Translations under genes and position numbers: made by a program | Shown: positions 34,824 to 47,039 of the stretch, in pieces | Layout: each line of letters opens with the position of its first letter | Numbering within the stretch: the first letter of the stretch is position 1 | The notes under the pieces: model-generated | The model's input: only the letters and a program-made list of their open reading frames with translations | Told to the model about the DNA's origin: nothing | The model's database searches: none | Origin: Allodiplogaster sudhausi | Taxonomy: Eukaryota; Nematoda; Chromadorea; Rhabditida; Diplogasteridae | Direction of reading: 5' to 3' | Length of the DNA: 64,000 nucleotides | Assembly (NCBI GenBank): GCA_945643635.1 | Contig: CALZFC010000257.1 | Location: 62,001 to 126,000 of the forward strand

Positions 34824-35799
34824 TGACGAAAGTCCCTGTCCATCGAAAGAATAACCCTTCCGGAAAGGCACAATCGGTTGCTTAATCTTGTCAACCAAAC
34901 TGGGAACCTTGTTAGATTCTGCGTCAGTGTTCGGCATGGTAGAATGACTCGATTGGTAACAAGAATAAAGGATTCAAATTGACCCTTCTTGTGAGCAGGA
35001 ATGCAAGAACTGGAATGTGTTTCAACACAACGAACTCATCGAATAATCTCCTTCAGATTTATTGCAATGGAGACTGGCCTGGATGGCCTTGGCAATAGAA
35101 GATAGCGAGATTCTGATAAAAGATCGATGCGCTCGATAGCGAGGAAGAGAGACAATGATCTACTACTCGATCGTGATAATGAGCAGCAATGGGAATGAGA
35201 GAAGAGAGATTGGGGACTGGGGAAGGGAGTAGTCTAAAATCTGAAAGGCTAAAAGAGAGGAATGTTGAGAAATAGAAACTTAAGAAGAAAATAAACTTAA
35301 AGCAAACTTATAAAAGCAAGATGTAGCTAGAATAAGTTGAAGAAGAAAACTTATAAAATAAACTTTAGAAAAAGTAAACTAGAAGAAGAAAAAGAAGCTA
35401 AGGCAGATAATGGACCTTGATGAGATGAAGGTGAAGAGAACTACTCGACTCGGCGAGTGGAAGGGAACCCGCTCGATCAGATGAGCGGGGCAAAAGAATG
35501 GAAGAAGAGCGTCTTCCGGCCAACTACCCAAACGGCTATAATAGACAGCTTAACGGTAAATGAAGCAACAAATAATATGTAAATGGCATATAAATGACGG
35601 AACGTATACGCGACAACATAGTAAAAGAAATAGTAAAAAATGGACGAGTAGAGAAAAGTAAGAGCAATTTGAGGAGAAATTTGAATGATGATGACAAAGT
35701 AGAAGAGGAAGACAAACTACGAGCTAAACATAAAATGTTGTTTGCTGTAAAGTGGATTCTAGCGGACAAATAAAAGAAATTTCAACTCCAGTTGAAACA
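34824..35799 (-). mobile_element. Solo-LTR-like insertion
   Basis: A 976-bp insertion beginning TG and ending CA, flanked by the direct repeat ACCCATG (34817-34823 and 35800-35806). The uninterrupted target is visible in the paralogous intron copy at about 36905-36955 (AAAACCCATTCGATC...AAGATAGAAGCC), proving insertion. On the minus strand it has TATAA-like boxes, a CAATAAA near 35070 and a short frame starting MPNTDAESNK at 34937 that stops just beyond the element's edge. It is probably a solo LTR or a truncated retrotransposon end; no reverse transcriptase is present. Confidence 0.55.
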
Positions 35800-35806
35800 A
35801 CCCATG

Positions 35807-37260
35807 CGATCGAAAAGATAGAAGCCTTGAATAAATAAAATCCGGCATTACGTAAAACTTTTGAGTGGACGATTAATCGACTGAATTCATTCTACCTGTC
35901 AAAAGAAACAAAATCGCAGGCTAATACCATCGTTTCGGCAAGAGAGCGAATATAAAACCCAGTTAAAAATTTTGGTTAGCTTCCGGATTTGTAATTTAAA
36001 TTATTTATTAGACTCTATTTATATATGTCACTGTGGGGCCGAATTCTTCGCAATCCCTTGAAAAGGCCCGTATAAAAGCTGTTTATGTGGCTCGTAAACC
36101 ACCGGCGCATGCACGGCACGCGTATGTCGATTTTACAATTTATACTTTGCGATATTAAATTTGGTAATAAAAAATATGCCTGGATAAATACATGTAAATG
36201 AAATACTTTTCGTATGCTCCTAATAAATCAATAGATACATAATTAATTATTTAATCAATAAATAAAATTTAAAAAAAAATGAATAAAGATAACATGACCT
36301 TTTGCATGTCAAGATGAACCTTGTTTCTCTGACTATCGCGCGACGACTGTCTTTTTCTTTTTAAATATTATTTTAATCTGATTTTATAGGGCTTAAAAAA
36401 GTATGGTTAGTTTATTCTTGCTCTAAGCTTTTTTTACAGCGACAGCATCATCTACTGTTTCCTTATTTTCGTTCCGAAAATAAATAATAAAAAAAGCAAT
36501 GTGTCAATAAAATAGAATCCTTGACCAAATCAAATCCGAAAATATGTAATTACATTTTATTACATATTATCAGATTTGAATTGGTCCAGGAATCCTGTTT
36601 TTGTTGATGTCGGCCGAATTCACCCTCCCTTTCAAAAGACACAAAGTCGCAGTCTATAAAACCACCGTTTCGGCAAAAGACTGATTATAAAGATTAAAAA
36701 TGGTTCAACTTCACAGTTGTATTTGGCGATACTTTAAAACTTTTCATTCTTTGATCGTATACAAAAAAATCATAAGTCCAACCTTGGCCACAGCGGCGTT
36801 GTGGTCGACTTCTTTCAGATTAATATCACAACCGGTTAAGCCAAACGTTGCAGCTGGTTATGACGCGTAAAAAAATTATCCTCAATTTCTAAACTTGTAA
36901 TCCCGTTCCAAAAATAAATTATAAAACCCATTCGATCTACAAGATAGAAGCCTTGAACAAATCAAATCCGACATTACGTAAAACGTTTGAGTGGACGACT
37001 GAATTCATTCTCCCTTTCAAAATAAATAAAATCGCAGATTAATACGATCGTTTCCGCAAGACAGCGATTATAAAGACTATTTCGGCCTTAAAATTTTTGG
37101 ATTGCTTCGGAATTTGTAATTTAATTAATTTATATGACCATATTCATATTTTGTGCCTGAGTGGAGCTTATCGCACTTGCTTGAAGAGGCCCGTATAAAA
37201 GCTGTTGACGCCACACGTAAACCACCGGCGCATGCACGGCATACGCGTCAATAATTTTTT
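35807..37260 (-). pseudogene. Inverted carbonic anhydrase B intron and flank copies
   Basis: No exon is intact. Two inverted unit copies are recognisable from GATAGAAGCCTTGAA...AATCCGGCATTACG (35820, 36945), GCAAGAGAGCGAAT-type intron 1 blocks, and AACCACCGGCGCATGCAC (about 36100 and 37218). A stub of exon 2 (CCTTTTGCATGTCAAGATGA) lies at about 36298. Confidence 0.5.
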
Positions 37261-37989
37261 CTACCACTTTTCACACTAAAAGTCAACTCAAAAATCGAAT
37301 AGTATTTTTTATATTCAATTCTTGCATTCTGGCATTCATTCAATTCAATTAATCCCGTAGCGATTGTATTCTTACAGCTTTCAAACTTATAAAATGTACA
37401 GTATTACCGACTAGCCATAGAATGCCTGGTTAGAACGAGTGAAAAATTATGCAACATTTTTTTTCTACTTTTCTACATGAAAGTAGCTGAGATTGCTCAG
37501 CTACTTTCATAACCCTGTTTTAATAATAAATATATAAAAAAAACCAATGGATCAACAAAATAGATGTAAAAAATTCCGACTTTATGCGATATTATTTAAT
37601 TTAGAACCTTATAAGTGCATACAGGCTGGTTTTATCGGTTTTGTTCATCCTACCTTTCAAAAGACGCAAAAACGCAGTTTAAAACCACCGTTTCGGCAAG
37701 AAGCTGAATAGAAAGTACAAGATGTATTAATGCTTCTACTAGAATGACAGATGGCATTTTTTTTTTCTTATTATAGCTTCTATAAATTGCTCGTTGGCCG
37801 CGCCATTGTTTGTTCACTAAATTTTTTCTTTCTCCCTCTCTCGAAAAAGTGAACTGGTAGAATTCACGGAAAGAAGAAGGATAAACGTTAATTTGTTAAC
37901 AGCACAAAAACTGATCACGAGCATGATTTTTCAAGGCTTATAAAAAAGATGAAAAGTAACGTTTAAAAAAAATTAGCTTTAAAAATTAT

Positions 37990-38044
37990 TCTCTCGCATT
38001 TCCAATAACATTTACACCAAGGACGTCGTTCATGACAAGCAAAA
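37990..38044 (+). pseudogene. Carbonic anhydrase B exon 2 copy
   Basis: CTCTCGCATTTCCAATAACA and ACCAAGGACGTCGTTCATGA. The QSPID codons are deleted. It forms the outer edge of an inverted repeat with 39440-39526. Confidence 0.6.
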
Positions 38045-38445
38045 TGACGGTAAGCATCTCATTGACTCAATTTATACGGTCATATTGAATTTTACTTAAT
38101 TTTTATTACGAAAATTGACATCACAAAATTGTAAATGGACACGAGTGTGCATGTACCGGTGGTTTGCGGACGTGATCTGCAGCTTTTCTAGCAGCATTTA
38201 TATGCCATGTCGATGCGATTGTTTACCCCAGTCCTATACTATTGATTTATTCTAATCACTGATAAATAAACAGCATACCGCTCGTGTTCATAAATATATA
38301 ATAAATATAAGGACATATGTAAACATACTTGTGTACGCGACTACAAAATCAAATCCGGAGGAGGAGCAAAACAAATGGAAGACTAGCGGAATGTGTGATT
38401 CAAAAATGAAGTCAAAGGGAGGCAAGAAAGAGAAGGACAATTAAG

Positions 38446-38501
<56 letters not shown>

Positions 38502-39490
38502 GGAGAGCGACGAAGAAAATAAAATTGGTGGAATAATAATAGCAAAGGAATTGAAACTCTATTAAAAAAACAATCTGACATTTCCCATTGCATGTTTTTG
38601 ATGTCAATAGCGATAGCGAGAAGGTGGCAAATGTTGGCAAAGAGCATGGCGATTCGATAGAGTGTGAACGTGAACATTCGACGGATGTTCTTTCTTAATG
38701 TTGGTAGGACATATTTATTATTAAATATAACAACCACAGTGTCGTTGTGGCCAAGGATATACGCACGGGGAATAAAAAGTTTGTGAAAGTATAGCCAAAT
38801 ATAACTTTCAAGTTCAACTATTTTTAATCTTTTTTATTCAGTCTCGCTGATACGGTGGTTTTGACTGCGAATTTTTGCCTTTTGAAAGGGGGGTTAAAGT
38901 CGGCATGATTATATCAACTGGGAGATGAGTACAATATCATTGCGTGAAGTTTGATTTGTTCAAGGCTTCAATTTTGTTGATCCATTTATTTTCATTATTC
39001 ATTTTTGGAACGGGATTAGTGAAGCCGTCAACCCAGTTAAAATAGTTTAGAGCACGAAAAACTGAGCATTATTTTTCACGGATAAAAAAAAGCTGTTTAT
39101 TTATCAGTGATTAGAATAAATCAATAGTATAGGACTGGGGGAAACAATCGCATCGACATGGCATATTAATGCTGCTATAAAAGCTGCTGATCACGTCCGC
39201 AAACCACCGGTGCATGCACACTCGTGTCCATTTACAATTTTGTGATGTCAATTTTCGTAATAAAAATTAAGTAAAATTCAATATGACCGTATAAATTGAG
39301 TAAATGAGATGCTTACCGTATGCGCCGTAATAAATCATATCAATAAATAGTTAATTAATTTTTTATACAAAATAAATATTTAAAAAAAAATTAAGAGAAA
39401 GTAACCTAATTAATAATTATTTAACTAATTAGTTAATTTCCTTTTGCATGTCATGAACGACGTCCTTGGTGTAAATGTTATTGGCGACTG
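38044..39490. repeat. Second inverted repeat
   Basis: Sequence 38044-38270 (GACGGTAAGCATCTCATTGA...CTATACTATTGATTTATTCT) is repeated as its reverse complement at about 39105-39320. Exon 2 copies sit at the outer ends on opposite strands. The spacer of about 835 bp includes (GA)n at 38450-38510 and an intron 1 copy. Confidence 0.7.
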
Positions 39491-39526
39491 GCGACGATGC
39501 GAGATAATCGGATGAGTAGGGTGGAC
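39440..39526 (-). pseudogene. Carbonic anhydrase B exon 2 copy, inverted
   Basis: Complement reads GTCCACCCTACTCATCCGAT, TCTCGCATCGTCGCCAGTCG and ACCAAGGACGTCGTTCATGA. It is preceded on its own strand by an intron 1 copy and, further upstream, by the exon 1 copy at 40080-40440. Confidence 0.65.
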
Positions 39527-39949
39527 ATAAGGTTGAAAAAAAAACTTAATTCTTTATTATTACTTTTTAAATATTTTTATAATCATTGAAAAATTATGAT
39601 AATTTTTTTGTGTTCTGAATGTATTTTTTTTACCGAGATATCCTGATTCAGCTCCTTCACTACTCCGTTCATAAAATAAATAATCAATTGGACCAACAAA
39701 ATAGAAGCCGTGAACAAATCAAGTCAGATTTAACGTATCTAAATTTTATTACACCGGAAGGACGTCACAAATCGATTGCGTTCATTCTCCCTTTTACCAT
39801 AAAGCAATATCGCAGGCTAAAAGCACCGTTTCAACAAAAGAGCGAATATGAAGAATGAAATATCTAGTTACACAAAAACAATAGTTCAAATTAAAGCTTC
39901 AATTTTATCAATACTTTCTTTTCTCAAACTTTGTAACTTCTCTCTATGC

Positions 39950-40075
39950 ATACCGTTGTTTCTCTATTAGTACAACTCTTTCTATTAGAACCCCTCCCTC
40001 TGCATAATAGCGCCCCTCCCACGTAAGGCTATTGAAAAGTAGTCGCCCGGCCGGGGATACATGTAGAGAAAATTC
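39950..40075. mobile_element. Truncated CCGTATTTTCTCTATTAG MITE, inverted
   Basis: Mirror equivalent of 23730-23815 at the same exon 1/intron 1 position, so both descend from one insertion that was later duplicated in opposite orientation. Confidence 0.6.
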
Positions 40076-40079
40076 GGAA

Positions 40080-40440
40080 ATGGCCACAGCGACGTTGCTC
40101 TCATTCTCGTCCTGCTCAAGCGCTGGTCGCTTTGAGACGTGGAGTGCCTTTATTGCATGATCGACGGCCGTGACGCATGCACGCTTTGGGCCAGGACGCG
40201 TTGCGGTTGAGGAGGAGGCGTCAGCACGCGATTCTGACTGGGTTATCCGACCCGGTCAATGCCGTAGTCTGTCCGTCGCATCGTCGTTGGTACCGCCGCG
40301 CCATATTGATAGATTTCCAATTCCCGGCCCCAAGCAGGGATAAAAGTCGACGATCGCTGCGGACGAGCGTCTTGATGCGCTTGAACATCTCGACACGGCC
40401 CGACGGATAATTTTAGGTTGGGACTTAGGATCGAGATCAC
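40080..40440 (-). pseudogene. Carbonic anhydrase B exon 1 copy, inverted
   Basis: The longest exon 1 relic. On the minus strand it follows exon 1 from the RPEIIRR-equivalent region through MRRPDYGIDRVG to EQDENE. It has internal deletions, a frame change, and a stop where GGAAAACCC of the gene has become GGATAACCC. A tail equivalent to LHVSKR...EQDEN is still readable. Confidence 0.75.
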
Positions 40441-40648
40441 CTCAAAATCGTCTACATCTCGACATATTTCCGGCTTTCACTCGCAATCCTTACGATTTCG
40501 TGTCGATTCGCAATTTAGTGATATCAACATTTGCTAATAAGAGAAGAATATAAATTGATGAAAAATAATTAGCTTTTGCATACAACTGACGATTGTACAA
40601 TTTACTGATATCAAATTTGTTGATTAAAAATAAAAATACAATTAAGGG

Positions 40649-40718
40649 CCTTTTCTATTTCATGAACGATGTACTTGCTGCGAATGTCAATTGGCGACTG
40701 GCGGAGATGCGAGAGAAT
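40649..40718 (-). pseudogene. Carbonic anhydrase B exon 2 copy, inverted
   Basis: Complement reads CTCTCGCATCTCCGCCAGTC and CCAATTGACATTCGCAGC, close to RQSPIDIRS. The intron 1 that should precede it on the minus strand is interrupted by the foldback element at 40768. Confidence 0.65.
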
Positions 40719-40767
40719 ATGCTATGAAGAGTAGAATAAAACATTTTTAAACTTTATTTTTTATATT

Positions 40768-42863
40768 TTAAGAGAGCCTCTCTGTAAGGATCAAGCAGCC
40801 CTCAATGGGGGCCTGCCCCGGCGCAAAATTTTCTGATTCAGTTATCCAAAATTTTATGAGGGGTACCTATACGCACTGTAGGGAACATTTGTAGATCAAT
40901 TTTGTTATAAGAATTTTTTTCTTGCCTAGGCATGCAAAAGTAAGGAAAAAGTATAATTCGCCATAACTTTCTTCATCATCAATATTTTTCAATTTTCTTT
41001 TTTTTATTGGCATCCCCGTTGAATTCTAAACAAGCGCACTCTTGATGTATGTTCAAGTACTTTATTTTCATATCGAAAAATTATTTTAAATATTTCAATT
41101 TGACCGTAAAGTACCTTAAACTCATTTAGATTTGGGTTTTATATCTCAAAATGTAGAGCATTAAAAACTATATAACTTATCTTCTTTTCGTATAGCGTAG
41201 ATGTCCCTAGGTGGGTTAAAAATAGGCTCAAATAGTGGTACCTCGGATACGTCGGATTCAAGGAATGCTCGAAGAACAGATTAATTTCTAGTTGTAACAT
41301 AAAATGAACCACTTCATAAGATTCAGCGCGTTTTCCTTGTCAAAAAAGCTATTCAACAAATTTCATAATACTGTCGTTTTCCGTGAAAAAAACCTATTCT
41401 TCGATATTTTCGCTGTTGACAGAAAATGACCTAAAACTATTCTAATGGGAAGATAAATTGCGGCTGGCACGGCATGTTTTAAATATTGATAATAGTACCG
41501 GAAAAGTGCCCGGAGGGTCTTTGCAAATTAAATTTTTTAAAGAGGCCAGTTCCGCAGCAGCTATTTCTCGCATATTCAACCTATCACCACACTACAAAAA
41601 CTATTAGATAGCTTTCGCGAAGACGAACATCTTTCCCATACATCACTTCTTCATGAATAAATTGTTTGATATACTTTTTTGTTTTCGAATATTTTGGCGT
41701 CTTATTCGGCCTTACCATCATTTTACACTTTTTGACGCATATTTTTATTTCGATAGAGCGCAAAACTTGCTATCGATTGATAGTTCAACCTTTATAATTG
41801 GTTCAAGCAGTCTCGAGAAATGAATTTTTAAATGTAATTTTGTCGTATTGGTTGTGCACATCGAATATCATGGGTCGCAGGTTCGATGCCGCGCGCATGC
41901 AAACCCTTTTGCGGGCTTTTACCACGGGAAATATGCAAAATAAACATCGGCTCTGATCTCAGGATGCTTCGTGGAGCAGAATGGTATATTGGATGAGTAA
42001 GAAACATTAAGATTGTAGGAAAAGTTTCAAAATGCGGATCAGACAGTTCTGGCGTGACCGCCATAACAAAATCGATACTGTCATGAGTAGGGATGCCCTA
42101 TCCCGATGAAAACGCTGTATGTTGTAGAGAATGTTGTCGCGTACTGAAAAGTACTTTCCGTATTCTGTTCTCGCTGAAAGTGTTGAAAATACAGCGATTA
42201 GAATAGTTTTAGGTCATTTTCTGTCAACAGCGAAAATATCGAAGAATAGGTTTTTTTCACGAAAAACGACAGTATTATGAAATTTGTTGAATAGATTTTT
42301 TGACAAGGAACACGCGCTGAATCTTATGAAGTGGTTCATTTTATGTTACAACTAGAAATTAATCTGTTCTTCGAGCATTCCTTGAATCCGACGTATCCGA
42401 GGTACCACTATTTGAGACTATTTTTAACCCACCTAGGGACATCTACGCTAAACGAAAAGAAGATATGTTATACAGTTTTTAATGCTCTACATTTTGAGAT
42501 ATAAAAGCCAAAACTAAATGAGTTTAAGGTACTTTACGGTCAAATTGAAATATTTAAAATAATTTTTCGATATGAAAATAAGTACTTGAACAAATACATC
42601 AAGAGAGCGCTTGTTTAGAATTCAACGGGGATGCCAATAAAAAAATAGAATCAAAAAATATTGAGTTTGAAGCGAAATACATAACTTCAAATATTATCCA
42701 TACTTTTAACTTTTCACACAAATATATTTTTTTCAAAAAAAATTTTACCATTTAATCTTACTACTGGGGCCAGGTACCATGCCTGACAATGTTTTCACAC
42801 TCGAAATCCAACATCTGGATCTGGGGCAGGCCCTACTGGAGGCTTACGGAGAGGCTCTCTTAA
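40768..42863. mobile_element. Long-armed TTAA foldback transposon (element 2)
   Basis: A 2.1-kb element bounded by TTAA (40768-40771 and 42860-42863). It shares the terminal GAGAGCCTCTCTGTAAGGAT and GATCAAGCAGCC with element 1. Its inverted arms, about 40772-41450 and 42188-42859, match each other closely but differ internally from those of element 1. The spacer of about 740 bp contains a tRNA-like sequence. It lies within a carbonic anhydrase intron 1 copy, whose halves resume on each side of TTAA. No transposase is seen. Confidence 0.75.
41834..41905 (+). repeat. tRNA-derived (SINE-like) sequence
   Basis: It has an A-box-like stretch (GTCGTATTGGTTGTGCAC) and, 26 bp on, a perfect B-box GGTTCGATGCC with a T-stem (GTCGC...GCGCGC). 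The acceptor and anticodon stems do not fold well, so a tRNA relic or SINE head is more likely than a working tRNA. The minus-strand frame through it (ARGIEPATHDIRCA) is the usual artefact of such sequences. Confidence 0.5.
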
Positions 42864-43428
42864 AGGGCTTTAAGAATTATGATCAAGTTTTTGTGCATTA
42901 ACTATTTTAACTGCCCAGCATTGATATAATTCTCTTAATCACATTCCAAAATCCTCCCTTTAAAAAGACACAAAATGGGAAAAACCACCGGTTAATAAAC
43001 TAAATGTTTAGATTAAAATAGTTCTACTTGAAAGTTGCATTTGGCGATACTTTCTCATACTTCTGACTCTTCGCGTGTTTATGTGAGTAAAGTATGTTCA
43101 AAAAACAGCCCCTTAAAAAGATGTAGAAAGAATTACAAGCGAGATATGTATATTTTAGTATCTCACAAGTTACAGTAGGTCAATTGTTGGTTGAGTTCAC
43201 CCTCCCTTTCAAAAGACACAAAGTCGCTGTCTAAAACCACCGTTTCGGCAAGAGACTGAATAAAAAGGTTAAAAATGGCTCAAATTGAAAGTTTTTGGCG
43301 GTAATAAAATGTTTTGTAAAGTGAAATTCAAATATACCTTTGTAAATGAAGTGAATTTTATGCCTACTGTAAATACCGTAATAAATAAATAAATAATAAT
43401 AATTAATCATTTAAATACATCAAATATG

Positions 43429-43463
43429 AGCGACTGGCGGAGATCGGATGAGTAGGATGGACC
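43429..43463 (-). pseudogene. Carbonic anhydrase B exon 2 fragment, inverted
   Basis: Short piece, complement AGGTCCATCCTACTCATCCG then CGCCAGTCGC; the rest of the exon is deleted. Confidence 0.5.
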
Positions 43464-43694
43464 TAAGGTTGAAAAAAAAACAACTATTTTTTAAAGGTTA
43501 CCTTTTCATATATTAACGAAGAAGAGGCATTTGGTGGAATAATAAAAGCAAAAGGAATTGAAGCTCTAATCAGAAAAAAAGACAATCTGACATTTCCCAT
43601 AGCATACGAATAAAAAAGGACTTATTGTTACAACTTGTAATGAGACTCGTCGCAAGAAAGAATTGAACAAAATCGAACGATTTTCCTTTTAGCA

Positions 43695-44235
43695 TTAGAT
43701 GTATCCTTTTTCATTCCACGAAACCCACCTGTTCAATTTTAAATTAATAGAAAAGTGTAGAAGTGCAATTGTCTTGCACAAAATGTGTGGCAGAAAAAAA
43801 ACAGAGCGTGTGAGAGAGACTGCGAGAGAAGGAAAGCGAGGGGAGGGAGAGTGAAAGAGGGAGAGAGAGAGAGTGAGGGAGAGAGAGAGAGTTGAGAAAG
43901 AGAGAGACAAAACTCCCTGACCACAATCGGCTGCCAATTAATGCAGAATTGCAATCGCCTTGTACAAAATGTGGCAGAATTGTGAAAGAACTGACAATGA
44001 GGGTGAAAGAGAAAGAAGAAGAGGGAGAGAAAGAACGAGAGAGAAGTGGTAGAGAGAAGGCGTCAAAAGAAAGAGAGAAAAAGAATCTCTCACTCCCTGA
44101 CCACAATTGGCTTCCCTTCTCCGCTCGATACCATAATATTCTTGATGACAATGTGGAGATAGCGAGAACGTGGCAAATGTTGACGAAGATCATGTCGAGT
44201 CGATAGAGCGTGAACGTGAACATCCGACGGATGGC
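43695..44235 (+). repeat. Two adjacent GA-bearing repeat blocks
   Basis: Two consecutive copies of the block (43695-43932 and 43950-44235), each with CAATTG...CTTG(T/C)AC-AAAATGTG-GGCAGAA, a GA tract, then CTCCCTGACCACAAT-GGCT. The second ends with GATAGAGCGTGAACGTGAAC, also found at 25437, 31706, 38654 and 52096. Confidence 0.65.
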
Positions 44236-44896
44236 AGAGGAAAGCAGGGGTGTTTGTAGAAAAAGATATTTTATTCTTATATTTAATAATATTACTATTA
44301 TTATGACTCTTGCAAAGATAGGCAAGGGGTATTTTTCGTAGTAAAATATTATATTATCATTATTTTTTTAATATCATTGCATATATATACAAGTGTTCCG
44401 AATATCTTTCAAAGTTAAAACAGAAGGCAGGGATATTTTTACTTTTAGTTACTTTTTAAAAATTGTAAAGCGAGAAAAGTGTGAATGCGCCGGTGCTTTG
44501 CGAGCGGCATCAACAGCTTTTATAGCGGCGTTTATTTGGCAGGATGATCTTCAAGGTGACCCTTCAGTTTACACACCAAACGATATTATAATATCGGCAT
44601 TCATGGAATACACAAGTCTCATGGTCAGGAATGCAAATTCATAGAATGCACCACAAAACGGAAGATGAGATGAGAGATGCGAGGGGAGAAAACGCCAAAG
44701 CAATACAAAAAACATCAGATGGGTGATGACTTTTGCATTTATCCTTTTTCTTCCATGAAATCTACCAGTTCACTTTTCGATTAATGGAAAAGTGCAGAGG
44801 TGCAATTGCCTTGCAGAAAATGTGAAGCAGAATAAAAAAAATGGGGTGAGCGTGAGAGAGATAGAGCCCGAAGAATCAGAAGTTTGAGAAATAATC

Positions 44897-44942
44897 GCCA
44901 ATCAGCATTCGCAGCAAGGACGTCGTTCATGAAATGCATAAG
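44897..44942 (+). pseudogene. Carbonic anhydrase B exon 2 copy
   Basis: CGCCAATCAGCATTCGCAGC and AAGGACGTCGTTCATGAAAT. It is joined directly to an intron 1 start motif (GAAATAATCGCCAATC), so most of intron 1 is deleted. Confidence 0.6.
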
Positions 44943-45579
44943 GTAATTAAATAATTCGATAATTACTAATTAATAATATAACTTAATCTTAATTTTTTTT
45001 GAATAAAAAATTAAATAAATATTAATTGATTAATTACGGTGCATACGGTTACCATCTCATGTACTCAATTTACCCTGGCATGCTTGAATTTTACTTTAAA
45101 AATTTATTACGAAATTTGACATCACGAAATTGTAAATGGACACGAGTGTGCATGCGCCGGTGCTTTGCGGACGTGTTCAGCAGCATTTATAGCAGCATTT
45201 ATATGCCATAGCGATTTTTTGTGGGGTCTCAGTGCTATACTATTGATTTCTAGTAATCACTGATAAATAAACAGCGTGCCGCTCATGTTCATAAATAAAT
45301 TATAAATATGGGCATATATATATACATAAATTGTGTTCGAGATTATAAGATCAGAACCGGACGCGCTTATAGTGTTAAAATAAAGCTAATCGATTTATTT
45401 TGTTCTGCACATACGATGTGCGGAAGGAGCAGATACACAACTGGAGGACTAGCGGAATGTTTCATTCAAACACAAAGACAATGGGAGGACTCGTACTCAA
45501 AAAAAGAGAAGGACAATTAAGAAAGTATGAGAGAGAGAGAGAGGGCGACGAAGAAAAGGCAATTGGTGGAATAATAATT

Positions 45580-45707
45580 GGAGGGGGGGGGGGGTTCTAT
45601 TAGAGGGAGGTATACTATTGTGCAATACCCTCGCGAGAGGATGGCACTATTAGAGGGGGGAGGGGTTCAAATAGAGGGAGTTGCATTAATAGACAAAATA
45701 CGGTATA
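45580..45707. mobile_element. Truncated CCGTATTTTCTCTATTAG MITE
   Basis: It has TTCTATTAGAGGGAGG, AATACCCTCGCGAG and right end TTAATAGACAAAATACGGTA, with a run of about 12 guanines at its left edge. Its right end abuts an exon 1 tail fragment. Confidence 0.6.
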
Positions 45708-45712
45708 TCTGG

Positions 45713-45750
45713 ACGAAAACGACAACAAAGCAGCTGTGGCCATGGTTGGA
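45713..45750 (+). pseudogene. Carbonic anhydrase B exon 1 tail fragment
   Basis: GGACGAAAACGACAACAAAG and CTGTGGCCATGG correspond to DENDNKAAVAM. An intron 1 copy follows. Confidence 0.55.
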
Positions 45751-47039
45751 CTTCTGATTCTTTGTATACGTGCCAAGAATGAAAAGTTTGAGAAAGTATC
45801 GCTAAATATAACTTTCAAGTTGAACCATTTTTAATCTTTATATTCAGTCTCATGACGAAATCGTGGTTTTAGCCTGCGACTTTGTGTCTTTTGAAAGAGA
45901 TAGTGAACACAGCCGATATGAACAAGATAAATATTGGCATAAATGTACATACATACATTGTGTTCGACATTACAAAATCAAAGCCGCACACGCTTCCAGT
46001 GTTACAGTAAAGTAATAATTCAGAAAGTGTGATCCGATAATAATTGAAAAATATTAAGAAAAAACATAAAATAAAGACAAATAAAATTAGTTTTTCTTCA
46101 GTGCGCCGATATCTTAATTGATTTAATTGGCTATTCATTGCAAAATTGAAAATTGAGCACTCTCTTTGCTCTTCTACATTTGCTAATAATATATAAATAA
46201 ATAAATAAATTTTCAATATTGAGATTATGCATGTAGGTTGTGAGATACTAAAATATGTATATCTCGCTTGTAAAATATGTATATCTAAGGGTGGAGTTCT
46301 GATTCTTTGTATGCGCCTAAAGAACGAAAGGCTTAAGAAAGTATCGCCAAAACTTTCAATTTGAGCCATTTTTAACCTTTTTATTCAGTCTCTAGCCGAA
46401 ACAGTTGTTTTAGACTGCGAATTTTGAAAGGGAGGGTGTACTCAACCGATAATCGACCAAAAGTGTGAAGCTTGTGAGATACTAAAATATATATATATGT
46501 ATCTCGCTTGTAATTCTTTCAACATCTTTTCACGGGGCTGTTTTTTGAACATACTTTACTCACATAAAACTTAATGATGACTAATTTTCGGCCTTGTAAA
46601 TTAGACGATTTCTTTTGTACTCTTCATATGATGGGCGAAATGAGCAGCAAAGCAACTCTAGGACTAGCGGTTTGTCAAGAAAGAGAAGGACAATAAAGAA
46701 AGTAAGAGAGATAGAGAGGGCGGCGAACAAAAGGCAATTGGTGGAATAATAAAAGCAAAAGGAATCGAAGCTCTAATCAGAAAAAAAATCTGACATTTCT
46801 CATAGCATACGAATAAAAAAGACGTTGTGTCAATACAAATTGTAATGAGATTCGTCGCATTGCTGAATAATCGAACGATTCTTTTAGCATTACGATTTAT
46901 CTTTTTCATTCTATGAAATCCACCAATTCATTTTTCAGATAGCAGAAAAGAGGTGCAATTGCCTTGTACAAAATGTGTGGCTTAATAAAAAACACTGAGT
47001 GTGAGAGAGGAGATAGAGTCAAGAGAAAGAGATGTAAAA

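Noticed and set aside
41828..42064. 78-codon minus frame with ARGIEPATHDIRCA
   Set aside because: Typical translation of a tRNA/SINE B-box region.
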